This document shows, piece after piece, positions 10,766-20,954 of a DNA stretch of 64,000 bases (position 1 is the stretch's first letter; every line of letters starts with the position of its first letter). Position numbers and translations under genes: made by a program. Source of the DNA: Zea mays (lineage: Eukaryota; Streptophyta; Magnoliopsida; Poales; Poaceae); contig NC_050097.1 in the NCBI RefSeq assembly GCF_902167145.1, positions 167,554,923-167,618,922 on the forward strand, given 5' to 3'. Under the pieces are notes generated by a model, which was not told the DNA's origin, searched no databases, and worked only from the letters and a program-made list of their open reading frames with translations.

Positions 10766-11245
10766 AAGAATGACGCCGAAGCTAAAATCCCCCGAAGATT
10801 AAGTAGGAGTAGACTGTAGACAGACTTAGGAAACTTTTGAGATAACTTTTTGTGAATGTAACTAAACTTGCCTTTAATGAGTTCTGTCCATACCTTGTAT
10901 TATGCTCTTACCCTTCCATTAATGCATGTGAAGTGCTTTGTTGTGGACGAAATTATCTTTTTTGAGCCGAAGGCGAAAAAACACCTTCCCTTCTTTTCGT
11001 ACACAGCGAAGCATAGAAAACAACATTTCCCTTTTTTTCGAAGCTCTCCTGTTTGTACGCGAAGAAGCTTTTCTATTATGCCGAAGCAACCACTTATGCC
11101 ATGATGATGATTATCCTACATATGCCTGGATGAATGTTTATGAATGCAAATGCTATGATGTAATGTAATGTGCGAATGAATGTCCAAACACATATCCGAA
11201 GCCATACTCTCAGCCATTATTTTCTTAGAGACAATCACACATCAG
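10766..11245. other. Tat1 3' spacer downstream of the antisense gene
   Basis: AT-rich sequence with no credible gene. It holds the downstream bracketing motif (10966-10991), several CGAAG/CTTCG words typical of this element, and ATGAATG-like short repeats near 11130-11190. It probably contains the 3' untranslated region and poly(A) signals of the plus-strand gene. Confidence 0.5.
10966..10991 (+). repeat. Downstream copy of the bracketing motif
   Basis: GCCGAAGGCG then AAAAAACACCTTCCCT, about 200 bases after the antisense-gene stop. It continues as TCTTTTCG, as does the Tat3 downstream copy (TCTTTTCA at 40989), so the two downstream copies are the closest pair. Confidence 0.65.
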
Positions 11246-11465
11246 CTCTGCATTCCCTTAGGAACGACTTTGGAGCTTCTTCGCCTTTTACTTTCGGTGT
11301 AATCAGCGTTGACTTTTCGCTGTAAGCTCTGCATTCCCTTAGGAACGACTTTGGAGCTTCTTCGCCTTTTACTTTTGGCGGAATCAGCGTTGACTTTTCG
11401 CTGTAAGCTCTGCATTCCCTTAGGAACGACTTTGGAGCTTCTTCGCCTTTTACTTTTCGGCACTC
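11246..11465. repeat. 81-bp tandem repeat between pol and the antisense gene
   Basis: Three copies (the third partial) start at 11246, 11327 and 11408, each opening CTCTGCATTCCCTTAGGAAC, a period of exactly 81 bp. A degenerate array sharing this core lies at the same place in Tat3 (41289-41620). The array sits where the two convergent transcription units meet. Confidence 0.9.
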
Positions 11466-11626
11466 GATGGTGCGCTCTCAGCTTTTACATTTACATTCCT
11501 TGGGGGATTTTGCTCTTATAGAACTAAAAAAGGAAATTACATGTGATGGCCCCATTAAAAACCTTTCTCCCCCTTTAGAAAGGAAAAGGGTGCCATGAAA
11601 AAAGAAAAAAGAAAAATTACATCAAG

Positions 11627-14623
11627 TTACACATAATACCGCCGAAGCTCATCCGCATTCCAAGATCTAGGAATGTCGTTGCCGTCCATATTCTTCAATC
11701 TGTATGAACCGGGTCTTGACGAAGATGCTACTAAGAAAGGTCCATCCCATTTCAATTGCAACTTGCCCACTGTTTCTGGGTTGGCCACTCTCCGAAGCAC
11801 CAAGTGTCCTGGCTCAATATTCTTTAGCCGAACCTTTCTATCTCGCCATTTGATTGTCTCGGATTGATATTTATTGATATTCTCCACAGCTTGAAGCCTG
11901 ATCCCTTCTAAAGCATCTTTTTCCACAGAATAAGCATCGTCAGAACCTGATTCTGCCGAAGCTACTACTCTTACTGATCCAGTTTTAGCTTCCTCCGGAG
12001 TTATTGCTTCGTCACCGAAAAATAACTTGAATGGAGTAAAGCCTGTAGACCTTGATGTTGTTGTGTTGTGGCTCCACACCACTTTGGTTAACTGATCTGG
12101 CCACTTTCCCCTAGGTTGGTTGAAGATTAACTTCATTATTCCTGTCATTATAATGCCATTGACTCTTTCAACGAGCCCATTTGACTCTGGATGCCTGACT
12201 GATGCAAAATGGATCTTCGTACCAATTTGATCACAGAAATCTCTGAAAGCTTCGGAGTCGAACTGTGTTCCATTATCCACAGTGATGGCCTTTGGTACCC
12301 CAAAACGACAAACAATATTCTGCCAGAAAAACTTTTGAATGGTGGCCGAAGTTATTGTGGCTAAAGGCTTTGCCTCAATCCATTTGGAAAAATATTCCAC
12401 AGCCACTACAACATATCTTAAGTTCCCTTGGGCCGGTGGTAATGGACCCAACAAGTCAAGGCCCCACCTTTGCAATGGCCAGCTGGGTTGTATGAGCTGT
12501 GTCAAGGACGAAGGTTGTTTTTGATCTCTTGCACATTTCTGACAACCTTCGCACTTTTGAACTAATTCCGCCACATCCGAAGCTGCCTTCGGCCAATAAA
12601 ACCCCTGACGGAAAACTTTTCCAAGTAACGGCCTAGATCCAATGTGAGATCCACACAGGCCTGCATGTATTTCTTTCATCAACTCTATGCCTTCGGTTCT
12701 AGATAAACACTTGAGTAGCAGAGCACAAACTCCATGCTTGTACAACTCCCCTTCTATCATGACATATGGACGAGCTCTTGCCTCTATCCTCCTGTTATAA
12801 GTTTCGTCATCTGAAAGGAATTTACCCTGAAGGTAAGAGATGATCTCAGTTCTCCAATCTTCGCTATAAACAGGAGATATGTTGAGGACTGCTCTTTCAA
12901 GAAGTTCCACCGAAGGTGCTTTTATTGTTTCGAAGAACACATCCGAAGGTAAGGGCAGCCCCTGTGCTGCTGACTTAGCTAGCAAATCAGCATGCTCATT
13001 TTGTCCTCGAGGGATATTTTTGACAGAAAATCCTTCGAAGGAAGCTTCAACTCTTCGAACCATATCCAGATATTTTTCAAGCTTCGGATCTTTAGCCTTG
13101 CAACTCTTGTCAATATGACCCGAAACAACCTGGGAATCAGTTTTAAGTATGGCCCTTCTAATTCCCATTGCTTTTAGCTTCCGAAGACCCAGAAGCAGGG
13201 CTTCGTACTCGGCAATGTTATTTGTGCAATTGAAATCAAGTTTTGCCGCATAGCAAGTTTTAACTTTGGAAGGTGATACCAACACAGCAGCCGCTCCCGC
13301 TCCGAAGGTTCCCCAAGACCCATCGCAAAACACTGTCCATGCTTCAGCGTCTTTATTTGTTTCTTCCTCCTGAGCCCCTGGCGTCCAGTCAACAATGAAG
13401 TCTGCTAACGCCTGGGACTGAATCGAAGATCTATGAACATATTCAATACAAAATTCGTTGAGCTCTGCAGCCCATTTTCCAATCCTTCCAGTAGCTTCTC
13501 GGTTCCTCATAATATCCTTCAGAGGTTGTGAAGAAGGAACAATTATGTTGTAAGCTTGAAAATAGTGCCGAAGCTTCCTGGACGCCATCAAAACAGCATA
13601 TAACACCTTCTCTAATTCTGTGTAGTTTTTCTTTGATATACTAAGAACTTCAGATACGAAATACACTGGGACCTGCTTTCTGACTTGGCCATCAAGCTTC
13701 TCCTGGACAAGTGCTGCACTTACCGCTGAGTGCGAAGCTGCCACATATAATAACAAAGGAGCCCCTGGCGTAGGTGGAGTTAGTGTTGTTAGATCTATCA
13801 AATACTGTTTCAGCTCTTCAAAGGCCTTCTGCTGGATTGGTCCCCATTGAAAGACTTCGGCTGACTTCAGCACTTCGAAGAATGGTAGGTTTCTCTCTGC
13901 TGATCTGGATATGAATCTATTGAGAGATGCCAACCTTCCTGTCAATCTTTGAGCCCCCTTTTTTGTAATTGGTGGCTCCATCCGAAGTATAGCTTCAATT
14001 TTACTTGGATTAGCTTCAATTCCCTTTGTTGAAACCAAGCATCCAAGAAATTTCCCCTTCTTTACTCCGAAGACGCATTTTTCTGGATTCAACTTTAAGC
14101 CAGCTTGCCTGAAGCTGGCGAAGGTCTCCTGCAAATCAGCAATATGATTCTCCTGTTTCGTGCTTTTTACAATGATGTCATCAACATAAGTTAGCACATT
14201 TCTGCCTATCTGAGACTGGAGAACCTTCGCAGTCATTCTGCTGAAACTTCCTCCAGCGTTTTTTAGCCCCTCAGGCATTCGAAGATAACAATATGTGCCA
14301 CTTGGAGTTATGAAGCTAGTCTTCGGCTCATCTTCCTTCTTCATCCAGATTTGGTGGTAGCCTGAATAACAGTCTAACAGACTCATGAGCTCTGAAGAAG
14401 CTGCTGCATCAACTAAAGAGTCTATCCTTGGCAATGGGAATTCATCCTTCGGACAAGCCTTGTTAAGATCTGTAAAATCGATACACATTCGCCACTTGCC
14501 ATTGACCTTTTTTACCATAACAGTGTTAGCTAGCCATTCTGGGTACTTTACTTCTCTGATAACTCCTGCACTGAGGAGTCTTTTGACTTCGTTACGAGCA
14601 CCTTCGGCCTTATCATCTGACAT
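11627..14623 (-). CDS. Tat1 pol: reverse transcriptase, RNase H, archaeal-type RNase H, integrase
   Basis: An uninterrupted 998-aa frame with its ATG at 14621-14623. RT: CIDFTDLNKACPKDEFPLPR (48-67), LLDCYSGYHQI with Asp84, and YVDD at 146-149. The usual PFGLKN is PEGLKN here (117-122), an odd change. The first RNase H (about 285-410) has YVAAS where a catalytic Asp is expected, so it is probably a degenerate tether domain. The second, archaeal-type RNase H (about 429-555) keeps Asp434, Glu472, Asp496 and Asp546. Integrase: HHCC zinc site (H653, H660, C691, C694), then Asp723, Asp783 and Glu819 with 35 residues between the last two. The C-terminus ends GNDIPRSWNADELRRYYV. A one-base shift separates it from the protease, so expression as one polyprotein would need frameshifting. 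Confidence 0.92.
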   Translation of the reverse strand: MSDDKAEGARNEVKRLLSAGVIREVKYPEWLANTVMVKKVNGKWRMCIDFTDLNKACPKDEFPLPRIDSLVDAAASSELMSLLDCYSGYHQIWMKKEDEPKTSFITPSGTYCYLRMPEGLKNAGGSFSRMTAKVLQSQIGRNVLTYVDDIIVKSTKQENHIADLQETFASFRQAGLKLNPEKCVFGVKKGKFLGCLVSTKGIEANPSKIEAILRMEPPITKKGAQRLTGRLASLNRFISRSAERNLPFFEVLKSAEVFQWGPIQQKAFEELKQYLIDLTTLTPPTPGAPLLLYVAASHSAVSAALVQEKLDGQVRKQVPVYFVSEVLSISKKNYTELEKVLYAVLMASRKLRHYFQAYNIIVPSSQPLKDIMRNREATGRIGKWAAELNEFCIEYVHRSSIQSQALADFIVDWTPGAQEEETNKDAEAWTVFCDGSWGTFGAGAAAVLVSPSKVKTCYAAKLDFNCTNNIAEYEALLLGLRKLKAMGIRRAILKTDSQVVSGHIDKSCKAKDPKLEKYLDMVRRVEASFEGFSVKNIPRGQNEHADLLAKSAAQGLPLPSDVFFETIKAPSVELLERAVLNISPVYSEDWRTEIISYLQGKFLSDDETYNRRIEARARPYVMIEGELYKHGVCALLLKCLSRTEGIELMKEIHAGLCGSHIGSRPLLGKVFRQGFYWPKAASDVAELVQKCEGCQKCARDQKQPSSLTQLIQPSWPLQRWGLDLLGPLPPAQGNLRYVVVAVEYFSKWIEAKPLATITSATIQKFFWQNIVCRFGVPKAITVDNGTQFDSEAFRDFCDQIGTKIHFASVRHPESNGLVERVNGIIMTGIMKLIFNQPRGKWPDQLTKVVWSHNTTTSRSTGFTPFKLFFGDEAITPEEAKTGSVRVVASAESGSDDAYSVEKDALEGIRLQAVENINKYQSETIKWRDRKVRLKNIEPGHLVLRRVANPETVGKLQLKWDGPFLVASSSRPGSYRLKNMDGNDIPRSWNADELRRYYV

Positions 14624-15580
14624 TTCCGAAGCCTCTGCTTTCTGGGTCTGAAGGATGGATCAACATTGAGCGAGTGCTCAATAACATCCCTATTAACTCC
14701 GCAGAGATCATTGGCTGACCATGCAAAAACATCTTTGTTGTTGAACAAAAACCTTATCAAGGTTTTCTCTTGTTCTTCGGATAATTGAGAGCCCAACAGC
14801 ACCTTCTGCTCTGCTATGTCCTCACATAAGAGCATGGGCTTCGGCTGATCTGCTGAAGCTGCTTTCTCCCTTCTGAATTTGTATTGTTCACAAGCTTCAG
14901 CTCCATCTATGTTATGGATTGCTTTTGAGTCAGTCCAGTTTCCTTCGGCCCTTCTGGCAGCTTCCTGACTTCCATGAATAGCGATGGGTCCTTGATCCGA
15001 AGGTATCTTCATGCAGAGATAAGCAGGATGAAGAATTGCTTCGAAAGCATTGAGGGTGCCACGACCAATAATTGCATTGTAAGGGTATTCCATGTCAACA
15101 ATGTCAAACACAACTTGCTCAGTTCTAGTATTGTTGATGAACCCGAAGGTCACTGACATGGTGATCTTGCCCAGTGCTACAATCTGTCTTCCTCCGAAGC
15201 CACAGAGAGGATGTGTAGCATCATGAATCTTATCTTCTGGCTCTTGCATTTGTCTGAAGGCCTTAGCAAATATGATATCAGCTGCACTACCTGTGTCAAC
15301 CAAGACATTGTGGACCAGAAATCCTTTGATAACACAAGAGATAACCATGGCATCGTTGTGTGGGTAATCCTTGAGCTGAAGGTCCTCTTGGGAGAAGGTA
15401 ATAGGAATGTGAGACCATCTTGACTTGATGAAGGGTCCTTGCACCCCAACATGCTGTACCCTTCTCTGTGCTTCTTTCTTCTGTTTCTTGTTGGCTGGCT
15501 CTGAGGATGAACCACCTGTAATCGGGAGCACCAGCTTCGGGTCCGAAGCAGCTCCAGCTTGATCATTGAACGAAGCCATC
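14548..15580 (-). CDS. Tat1 aspartic protease and N-terminal pol segment
   Basis: The likely ATG is at 15578-15580 (MASFNDQAGAASDPK), only about 43 bases inside the 5' LTR, where gag should be. The retropepsin active site is VLVDTGSAADIIF, with FDIVDMEYPYNAIIGRGTL as the second conserved block. The frame then runs into the RT approach (DLCGVNRDVIEHSLNVDPSF, RPRKQR). At 14623-14625, a short A run on the coding strand, the frame is lost; the true continuation is the pol frame starting MSDDKAEGARNEV. The frame read here stops at 14548. Either a one-base deletion or a translational frameshift site would explain this. With no gag upstream the protease would have to act on proteins supplied in trans. 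Confidence 0.85.
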
Positions 15581-15603
15581 AGCTCAAAAAGTGGAAGTGA
15601 GTT

Positions 15604-15621
15604 CACCGGAGGTGGGTGCCA
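15604..15621 (-). promoter_or_regulatory. Tat1 primer-binding site
   Basis: On the coding strand TGGCACCCACCTCCGGTG begins one base inside the 5' LTR. A TGG start is expected for pairing to a tRNA CCA end. Tat3 has TGGCGCTGACCTCCGGTG at the same place. The matching tRNA was not identified. Confidence 0.65.
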
Positions 15622-15622
15622 A

Positions 15623-16206
15623 TGTTGGGGACTTGTTCTCAAATGCTCTGCCTTAAGAACAAGGCAACATAAAATGTTAAATGTTAACGTCCTTCGTCCA
15701 TGAAACATTATTCCCCTGAGGATAATGAGCCTTGAACAAAGGTTGATGAGAATATAATTACGAAGCTCAAGTCTTCGTAATAAAATTTCAATAGATTGTA
15801 TAAGATAACATAAAATAAAGGGTATGAAAGAGTAAATAAATCATAGACGAATTATATTATATTTACTCAATATATTGAATCATTGAACACAATAATACCT
15901 CTGCCTTGGCAAAGGTTGGATCCCGAAAGATGCGATTGCAATTACCAGAATGCGTGAACAGTAAAGGAATACTGTTCACTATTTATAGGCACAGGACACA
16001 GCCTGTGAGGAATTACAATTATGCCCCTCATAAAAGTTTACAACATTGACTCAGACCTTTATGGACTAAAAGGTCATTCTATCTTTAAGTCGGTTTGTAA
16101 TACCGAAGCTTCATGAAGAGGAACCTTCGGCCATCTCATACAAACAGCTTCAGCCGAAAGCCACTTCTTCCTAGAAGACCTTCGGCGACGAAGCATAGAC
16201 CCAACA
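15623..16206 (-). repeat. Tat1 5' LTR
   Basis: 584 bp, the near-identical partner of 6831-7414. The coding-strand TATA-like element TATAAATA at 15980-15987 is the probable promoter for genomic RNA. The outer end is followed by the TSD AATTC at 16207-16211. Confidence 0.93.
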
Positions 16207-18462
16207 AATTCGTTTCCAAGCTTCGGGGAATCGACGATCAAGACTTGGTGAACCACTGGTCCGGAGATCAAGCTCTTCGAGTTCTACGAGGCTGAAGATC
16301 CTGAGCATCTGTTTGGTGAAGGCAAGTGTCCCTTAACCCATTTCTGTCCTACTCATTTTATAATTTACTCCCCGCATTTACACAATTTATACCTAAGGAT
16401 TGACTAGCTTTTGTTTATCATGTCCTTGTTTACCTATGTGGGTTGGGTTATTTTGGTTTAGCTTTATGCTAGTGCTTCACCCTAATCAATGAACATGATG
16501 AGATTATTTATGATACGTTGTTTTCTCTTTTGGTTATGATGATGATACTGTGACATTTAAGGGGACTTGAGGGGTTTCTCGAGTGCCTCTCCGTAAGGAC
16601 TAATTCGTTGGATGACTGCCCGAGAAAACAGTGCAACCATGAGGGTGGTATGGGACGCCCTTGGCTAAGTAATTAGGGAGGTCTTATGTTAGGTGCTGGT
16701 TTTGGTCATTGGGGAACGGAGGCATCTGCTATGGCTCCTATAATCTCGCTCAGTGATTTTGGTACGGGCATCGTCCCATGGCTTTCCCTGAGGGCGGAGG
16801 TGTAGGTTTGGAACATCAAATGGTCTCTATGCGATGGTCGTTTTCAACATTCACATAGTGAGGACCCTAGGGAAAGGCCACATAGTGAGACCCTGCTAGG
16901 CCACCTTGGTAGTGATCAATGGAGACTCATGATCTCCGGGCAGAAAGGGAATCACGACTCATGGGTAAAGTGTGCAACCTCTGCAGAGTGTTATGAAACT
17001 GATATATCAACCATGCTCGCAGTTATGAGTGGCCAAGGGAGCTCCATTGATTAGAGACACATTGATCAGAGATGCTTTGGTTATAGATGATGATGAGGAT
17101 AATGATGGTTTTTATGATTATGATTATGCTTATGGTTTCTGGTATTCTTTCCATTTGGAAAGAGTACTTTTGGGTTAACAACTTGGGTCAATGTTAAAAC
17201 CTGGCTCTCTATTGTTAATAATTACCTGACCAACTAAAAGCAATTGCTTGATCTTAACCCCACATAAAGCTAGTCCACCTCAGCCAAACGGGACATTTGC
17301 TGAGTACGTTGATGTGTACTCACCCTTGCTTTCACAAAACACCAGGTTGCCTTTGGTGCAATCTATGCTCATGTAAAGAAGGCGTCGAGGTGGACCTCCA
17401 GGAGTTCTAGGATGTCGATGAGTTCGAGGATTAGGCTAGCGACCCCCGGTCAGCTGCCTATGATGGCCGTGTGTATCTACGTTTCATTTTCGCACTTTGA
17501 TTATTGTTAAAGACTACGTGGATGATGTCTCGGACATCATGATGTAATCGACTATTACTATCTTCTATGTTATTATTCGAGCACTGTGTGATGATGTCCG
17601 GTTATGTAACTGTTGTGTACATGAATTGCTGATCCTAGCACGTACATGGTTCGCATTCGGTTTGCCTTCTAAAACCGGGTGTGACAAGAGCATCTTGTTC
17701 TGCCTACTCCCGCTCGCGTTCCTGAGCTTGGCGATGATCGTGGCGGTGGGAGTTGCGTTGTTCTCGATGTGTTCTTTCTTCAGGGGTCTCCCCCATTTCC
17801 GAAGCTTCGTCCCAAGAGACAGGCTGAGCCGGATCTCATTCTTCGGCCTCGTGGTGTCGTCATATGTTTCGACGCCTGTTTCACCGTCGTCGTGCATTGC
17901 GCTAGGGAGGCTCTTCCCCAGCACGGTAGGTTCATCATCGGAGATAGGCGACAATTCCAGTCTCCCCTGAATGAAGAGGATGTTTGGGAAGAAAGGCGTG
18001 GGTGCAGAAGTGCGTTCCTTCCCGTTCTCCCTTGAGGGCAGAGCAATCGGGACGACAGTCCGCATCGCTTGCCTGCCATGGTTTGGAGCGTTTGTCTCGT
18101 TTTGCCGGGTGATCCGTGTCCACTCCTTAGTGGCGAGGTGGACAATAGAGTTCGTTGAGTTGAGGAGGCCATGGTCGACCGACCTTCAACCCTTTGGGGG
18201 ATCCTGAGCCTAACCTCGTGCGGGACCTCGTTCTGTTGCGCCATTGGCGGGGTTTTTGTTGGCGCGGTTCATGGTTTCGCCGCAGCTTCCTTTGGCGATC
18301 CCGAGGGAGATTTCCTCTCGGGTGAAGTTGCTATGCGATGCAGAATCCCCTCTACATCTGCCACGCAGGAGATGGTTCTGAAGCAGAAGACTGCTCCTGG
18401 GTTGAAGGTGATCAATGCTCTTGAAAACAACGACCATGGAGTCAGTGTTGATTGACGACGCA

Positions 18463-18481
18463 CCCCCTACCTAGCGCGCCA
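18463..18481 (-). promoter_or_regulatory. Primer-binding site of the RIRE2-like element
   Basis: On the minus strand TGGCGCGCTAGGTAGGGGG lies two bases inside the LTR. This matches the primer site form common in plant Tat/RIRE2-like elements and resembles TGGCACGTCAGGTAGGGGG at 45811-45829 in Tat2. Confidence 0.75.
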
Positions 18482-18483
18482 GC

Positions 18484-19098
18484 TGTCTGTGTTTGTGGTC
18501 CGACCGCACACCCAGAGTTACCCTCGTGGTGCTTTTCGGTAGGACATCGTCATTAATTGTGACTCAATGGTACGTGCGGCAGCACGATGAGAGCAACACA
18601 CAGGCTTGAGCAGGTTTGGGCCGCTTTAATAGGCGCAATACCCTACTTCCTGTGGCAGTTTTCTGTATTGTGGTGATTTTACAAGCTGTGACTACGAGAA
18701 TGGTAGGCTGAGGATGAGATGAAAATGGTAGGGGTGTCTTCTAGCCTTATATACACAACCAGAGAGAGCTCCCCCGCATAGGTGTTGATTACAACCTCAT
18801 TGCTTATCTTCTAATTTGTAGCGAACAGTCTTCCTTTATCTTGGGGGAATCTTGCGCTCCCGTGTCCGAGTTATCGCCGGTGGTTCAGTCTGTCGGGTGG
18901 GCGCAACAAACCCGGCCCGACATACCCGCGCTCGTGCAGCAACTAACTCAGACATGGGCCTCTTTCGTATTTGGACCGGCTCACATCTGATGGTTTCTTT
19001 TATCCAGCCCATAGCAGGACACCTCAGGAGGGCGCCTGTTGTGTGGCCCCGGACGTATTTTCTTGCTCTCGTGGACCCGGGGGATATCCACCCCCACA
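18484..19098 (-). repeat. 5' LTR of the RIRE2-like element
   Basis: On the minus strand it runs from TGTGGGGGTGGATATCC to ACAAACACAGACA, about 615 bp, with TG/CA ends. A coding-strand TATA-like element, TATATAAGG, is at 18746-18754. Only one LTR of this family is present, so age and TSD cannot be assessed. Confidence 0.75.
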
Positions 19099-19136
19099 GT
19101 GTTTTGAAGGACTTTCGGAAGACGAAGGCCCCTAAC
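19099..19136. repeat. Terminal piece of a Tat3-like LTR
   Basis: 38 bases ending CGGAAGACGAAGGCCCCTAACA. This is nearly identical to the LTR end at 43979-44016, in the same orientation as Tat3. The rest of that LTR is gone, apparently replaced by the RIRE2-like LTR next to it. Confidence 0.65.
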
Positions 19137-20037
19137 AAATTGTATGCTCCACTAATCTACTCATGTCCAATTGTGCTCATCATCTCCTGGCTAGTGTCTA
19201 TGCAAGTACAAAGTTAAATAGTATGACGTGCTGCCTTAGTTCCCATACCTATTTGGCTATCAGTGGCATGTCACAAGGACCTATATATACCTCATTTTCA
19301 TGTTATTTATGTATGTTTTCCCATAGTGACACATGCATTGAGTATGCTGTTAAGGATAGGAACGAGGGGTAATATATACTTGGTCCCTTGGTTATGGATA
19401 GTAGCATTACTTTGGTGTCATCTTGGATTGTTCGATGATATGTCAATAAGAGAGAGAGAAACTATTTAGTGGAAGATATATACATATTGACACCAACTTG
19501 CATTCCTTTGCAGAAACTTTAATTAATGTTTTGGATTCACTTTCATAGACACAATACCACATCAATTAATTGTTTTGCGAGAAAATGACAAACATGTTTA
19601 ATTCGTACTCCATACTTAGGGCATGTACAGTGGAGAGACACCAAAACGGTTCTCCAAGCACAGGAGACAAGTAAGAGACTCTATTGTACAATGGAGTGTC
19701 TATAAACGTAGTCTATTAATAAATACAGAATTAAATGTATTTGTATAGCATCAGATCGATAGAACAGATGACAAATTCGTACAGTGGGAAGTGAGGCGTC
19801 TGTTGCTACTTGGTTTACGAGCCAGAGGCGTCTCTTCACGGAGAGACGGCTCTAAGATTTTTTTACAAATAACCCTGTTAAACACCTTAAGAGCCTCCAC
19901 ATTAAACACCATTATACACCATCACACATTTGAAGACACTCTTGTGAACATGTCACATGCAATATACGCATTCAAGGATTATTTACTTTCCCTGGAATTA
20001 AGCAATTAACAACACTTCTTTCTCGGATGACGAGCGT
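19137..20037. other. Low-copy, AT-rich flank with a possible MITE end
   Basis: No gene is supported. A GGGCATGTACAGTGGAGAG-like terminus at about 19619 resembles MITE-type termini, and GTACAATGGAG recurs at about 19686. A matching inverted end was not found, so element boundaries are not claimed. The region borders the RIP-like pseudogene and probably belongs to its 3' flank. Confidence 0.4.
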
Positions 20038-20049
20038 ATGCTATACAGA

Positions 20050-20652
20050 TTAAAGTGGGTTAACGATGGCTGCAGTCTTTGGCTTCTCGTAATTCGTGTC
20101 CTCCCGCTTGAGCTTCTTCACCAGAAGCCCCGAGAAGCACTTGAGCCAGGCCAAAAGGCTGTTGCTTCCCAAGATGAGCTTCAGAAGCGCCACCACAGCC
20201 AAGGCTTCCTCCCCGCTATTTATCCCTTATCCCTTGATGGTTTGCAGCTTGTCGCCGCCGCCGATGAGCGAGCTATAGTTGACGTCGAAGCCCGCCATCA
20301 CGGGGTTTTCGTCGACGAGCTTGTCCTTGGTGCCCGTCTTGCTGAGCTGGTACCACGTCCTCTTGCTGTTGGTGAAGCCGACGATGTAGGCATTGTCGCT
20401 GTGGATGGCCACCGTGGGCGCAGCGCCGCCCTTGCTGTTGAGAACGACGTGGATCCACTTCGGCGGCGGCAGGCCAGACGACGTCTCTTTGGCCAGCACC
20501 GGCCGACTTACCTTGGATTTGGACCCTAGCACCGTGTCAGGCTTCGGGCCGGCCACAGCTGCACGTACATTCTGGATGAATGTGATGTATGAGTCCGACA
20601 TCATGTTGAACGGAGTCACTTGAACGATGGGGGCAATTTTTTCTAGAGCCAT
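20050..20652 (-). pseudogene. Ribosome-inactivating-protein-like pseudogene (rRNA N-glycosidase family)
   Basis: The ATG at 20650-20652 opens about 141 codons to an in-frame TAA at 20227-20229. After it the same frame stays open to a TAA at 20050-20052. The N-terminal half carries family-like features, including DNAYIVGF, where RIPs have their first active-site tyrosine, followed by a Trp-Tyr segment and a small-residue loop. The C-terminal half that should hold the catalytic Glu and Arg and the later Trp is not recognisable: the text passes to a Leu/Lys-rich tail. It is therefore judged a non-functional, internally shortened gene. Family assignment is by eye and rests on the N-terminal half only. 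A promoter-proximal second copy lies head to head at 21115. Confidence 0.6.
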
Positions 20653-20811
20653 AGCTGGACCTCTTGTAGGTTTTTTTAGGATAAATGAACAATTGAAAAA
20701 GAAAATTAAGGTACGACGATGTTTCTATGCACCAACATACCTGCAACTTCTACTGTACAGTTGGCGTTGCAAATACACCAGAGAGACAATGAGCTAGTGA
20801 GCGAGTGGATG

Positions 20812-20819
20812 CTTAAATA
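20812..20819 (-). promoter_or_regulatory. TATA-like box, left arm
   Basis: On the minus strand TATTTAAG lies about 160 bases upstream of the ATG at 20652. The mirrored box is at 20955-20962. Confidence 0.5.
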
Positions 20820-20954
20820 CAAGTCGTGCATGGGCATGGGGTAGGCACTCGGCAAGCAATCTGCTCCATGGTTCTACATGTGATCTCTCATTCGCGTGAG
20901 AGCAGCAAGGCGGCCCTTATTTGGCATGCCTACCCCATGCCCATGCACGACTTG

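Larger units (their letters stand above)
6831..16206 (-). mobile_element. Tat1: young Tat-clade Gypsy element lacking gag
   Basis: A 9376-bp element is bounded by two 584-bp LTRs and a perfect TSD, AATTC (6826-6830 and 16207-16211). Coding direction is minus: 5' LTR at right, then leader, protease, RT, RNase H, archaeal-type RNase H and integrase. A convergent plus-strand gene lies between pol and the 3' LTR. The two RNase H domains and the extra antisense gene are hallmarks of the Tat lineage. Gag is absent: pol begins about 43 bases inside the 5' LTR. The LTRs differ at about three sites (all transitions), which suggests insertion roughly 0.2 My ago if 1.3e-8 substitutions per site per year applies. 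Confidence 0.93.
4705..17686 (+). mobile_element. Del/Tekay-type Gypsy solo LTR, interrupted by Tat1
   Basis: It begins TGTAACACCCTGAATTTGG and ends AAAACCGGGTGTGACA. It is flanked by a perfect 5-bp target-site duplication, AGAGC (4700-4704 and 17687-17691). Removing Tat1 (6831-16206 and its TSD) leaves about 3.6 kb, matching the solo LTR at 26458-29947. No internal retrotransposon sequence lies between the ends, so this is a recombined solo LTR. GC-rich stretches (5040-5950) open spurious long frames on both strands; these are not genes. The remaining sequence (16212-17686) holds the LTR 3' part with the motif GCTGAGTACGTTGATGTG, as in the second copy. The Tekay assignment is from memory of LTR size and start. 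Confidence 0.88.
17692..19098 (-). mobile_element. RIRE2/Tat-like Gypsy element, 5' end only
   Basis: A minus-strand element with its 5' LTR (18484-19098), a primer-binding site and the start of its internal region. Going left, the internal region runs to 17692, is split by the Tekay-type solo LTR, and ends at 4609. Overlapping minus frames here are broken and no gag motif is certain. The rest of the element, including pol and the other LTR, is missing. Confidence 0.75.

Noticed and set aside
11246..11465. Regular repeat array resembling a CRISPR
   Set aside because: The units are contiguous 81-bp repeats without unique spacers, in a plant retrotransposon.
19618..19990. Complete MITE
   Set aside because: Only one GGGCATGTACAGTGG-like end could be seen; no matching inverted terminus or TSD was found, so it is mentioned only as a possible end.
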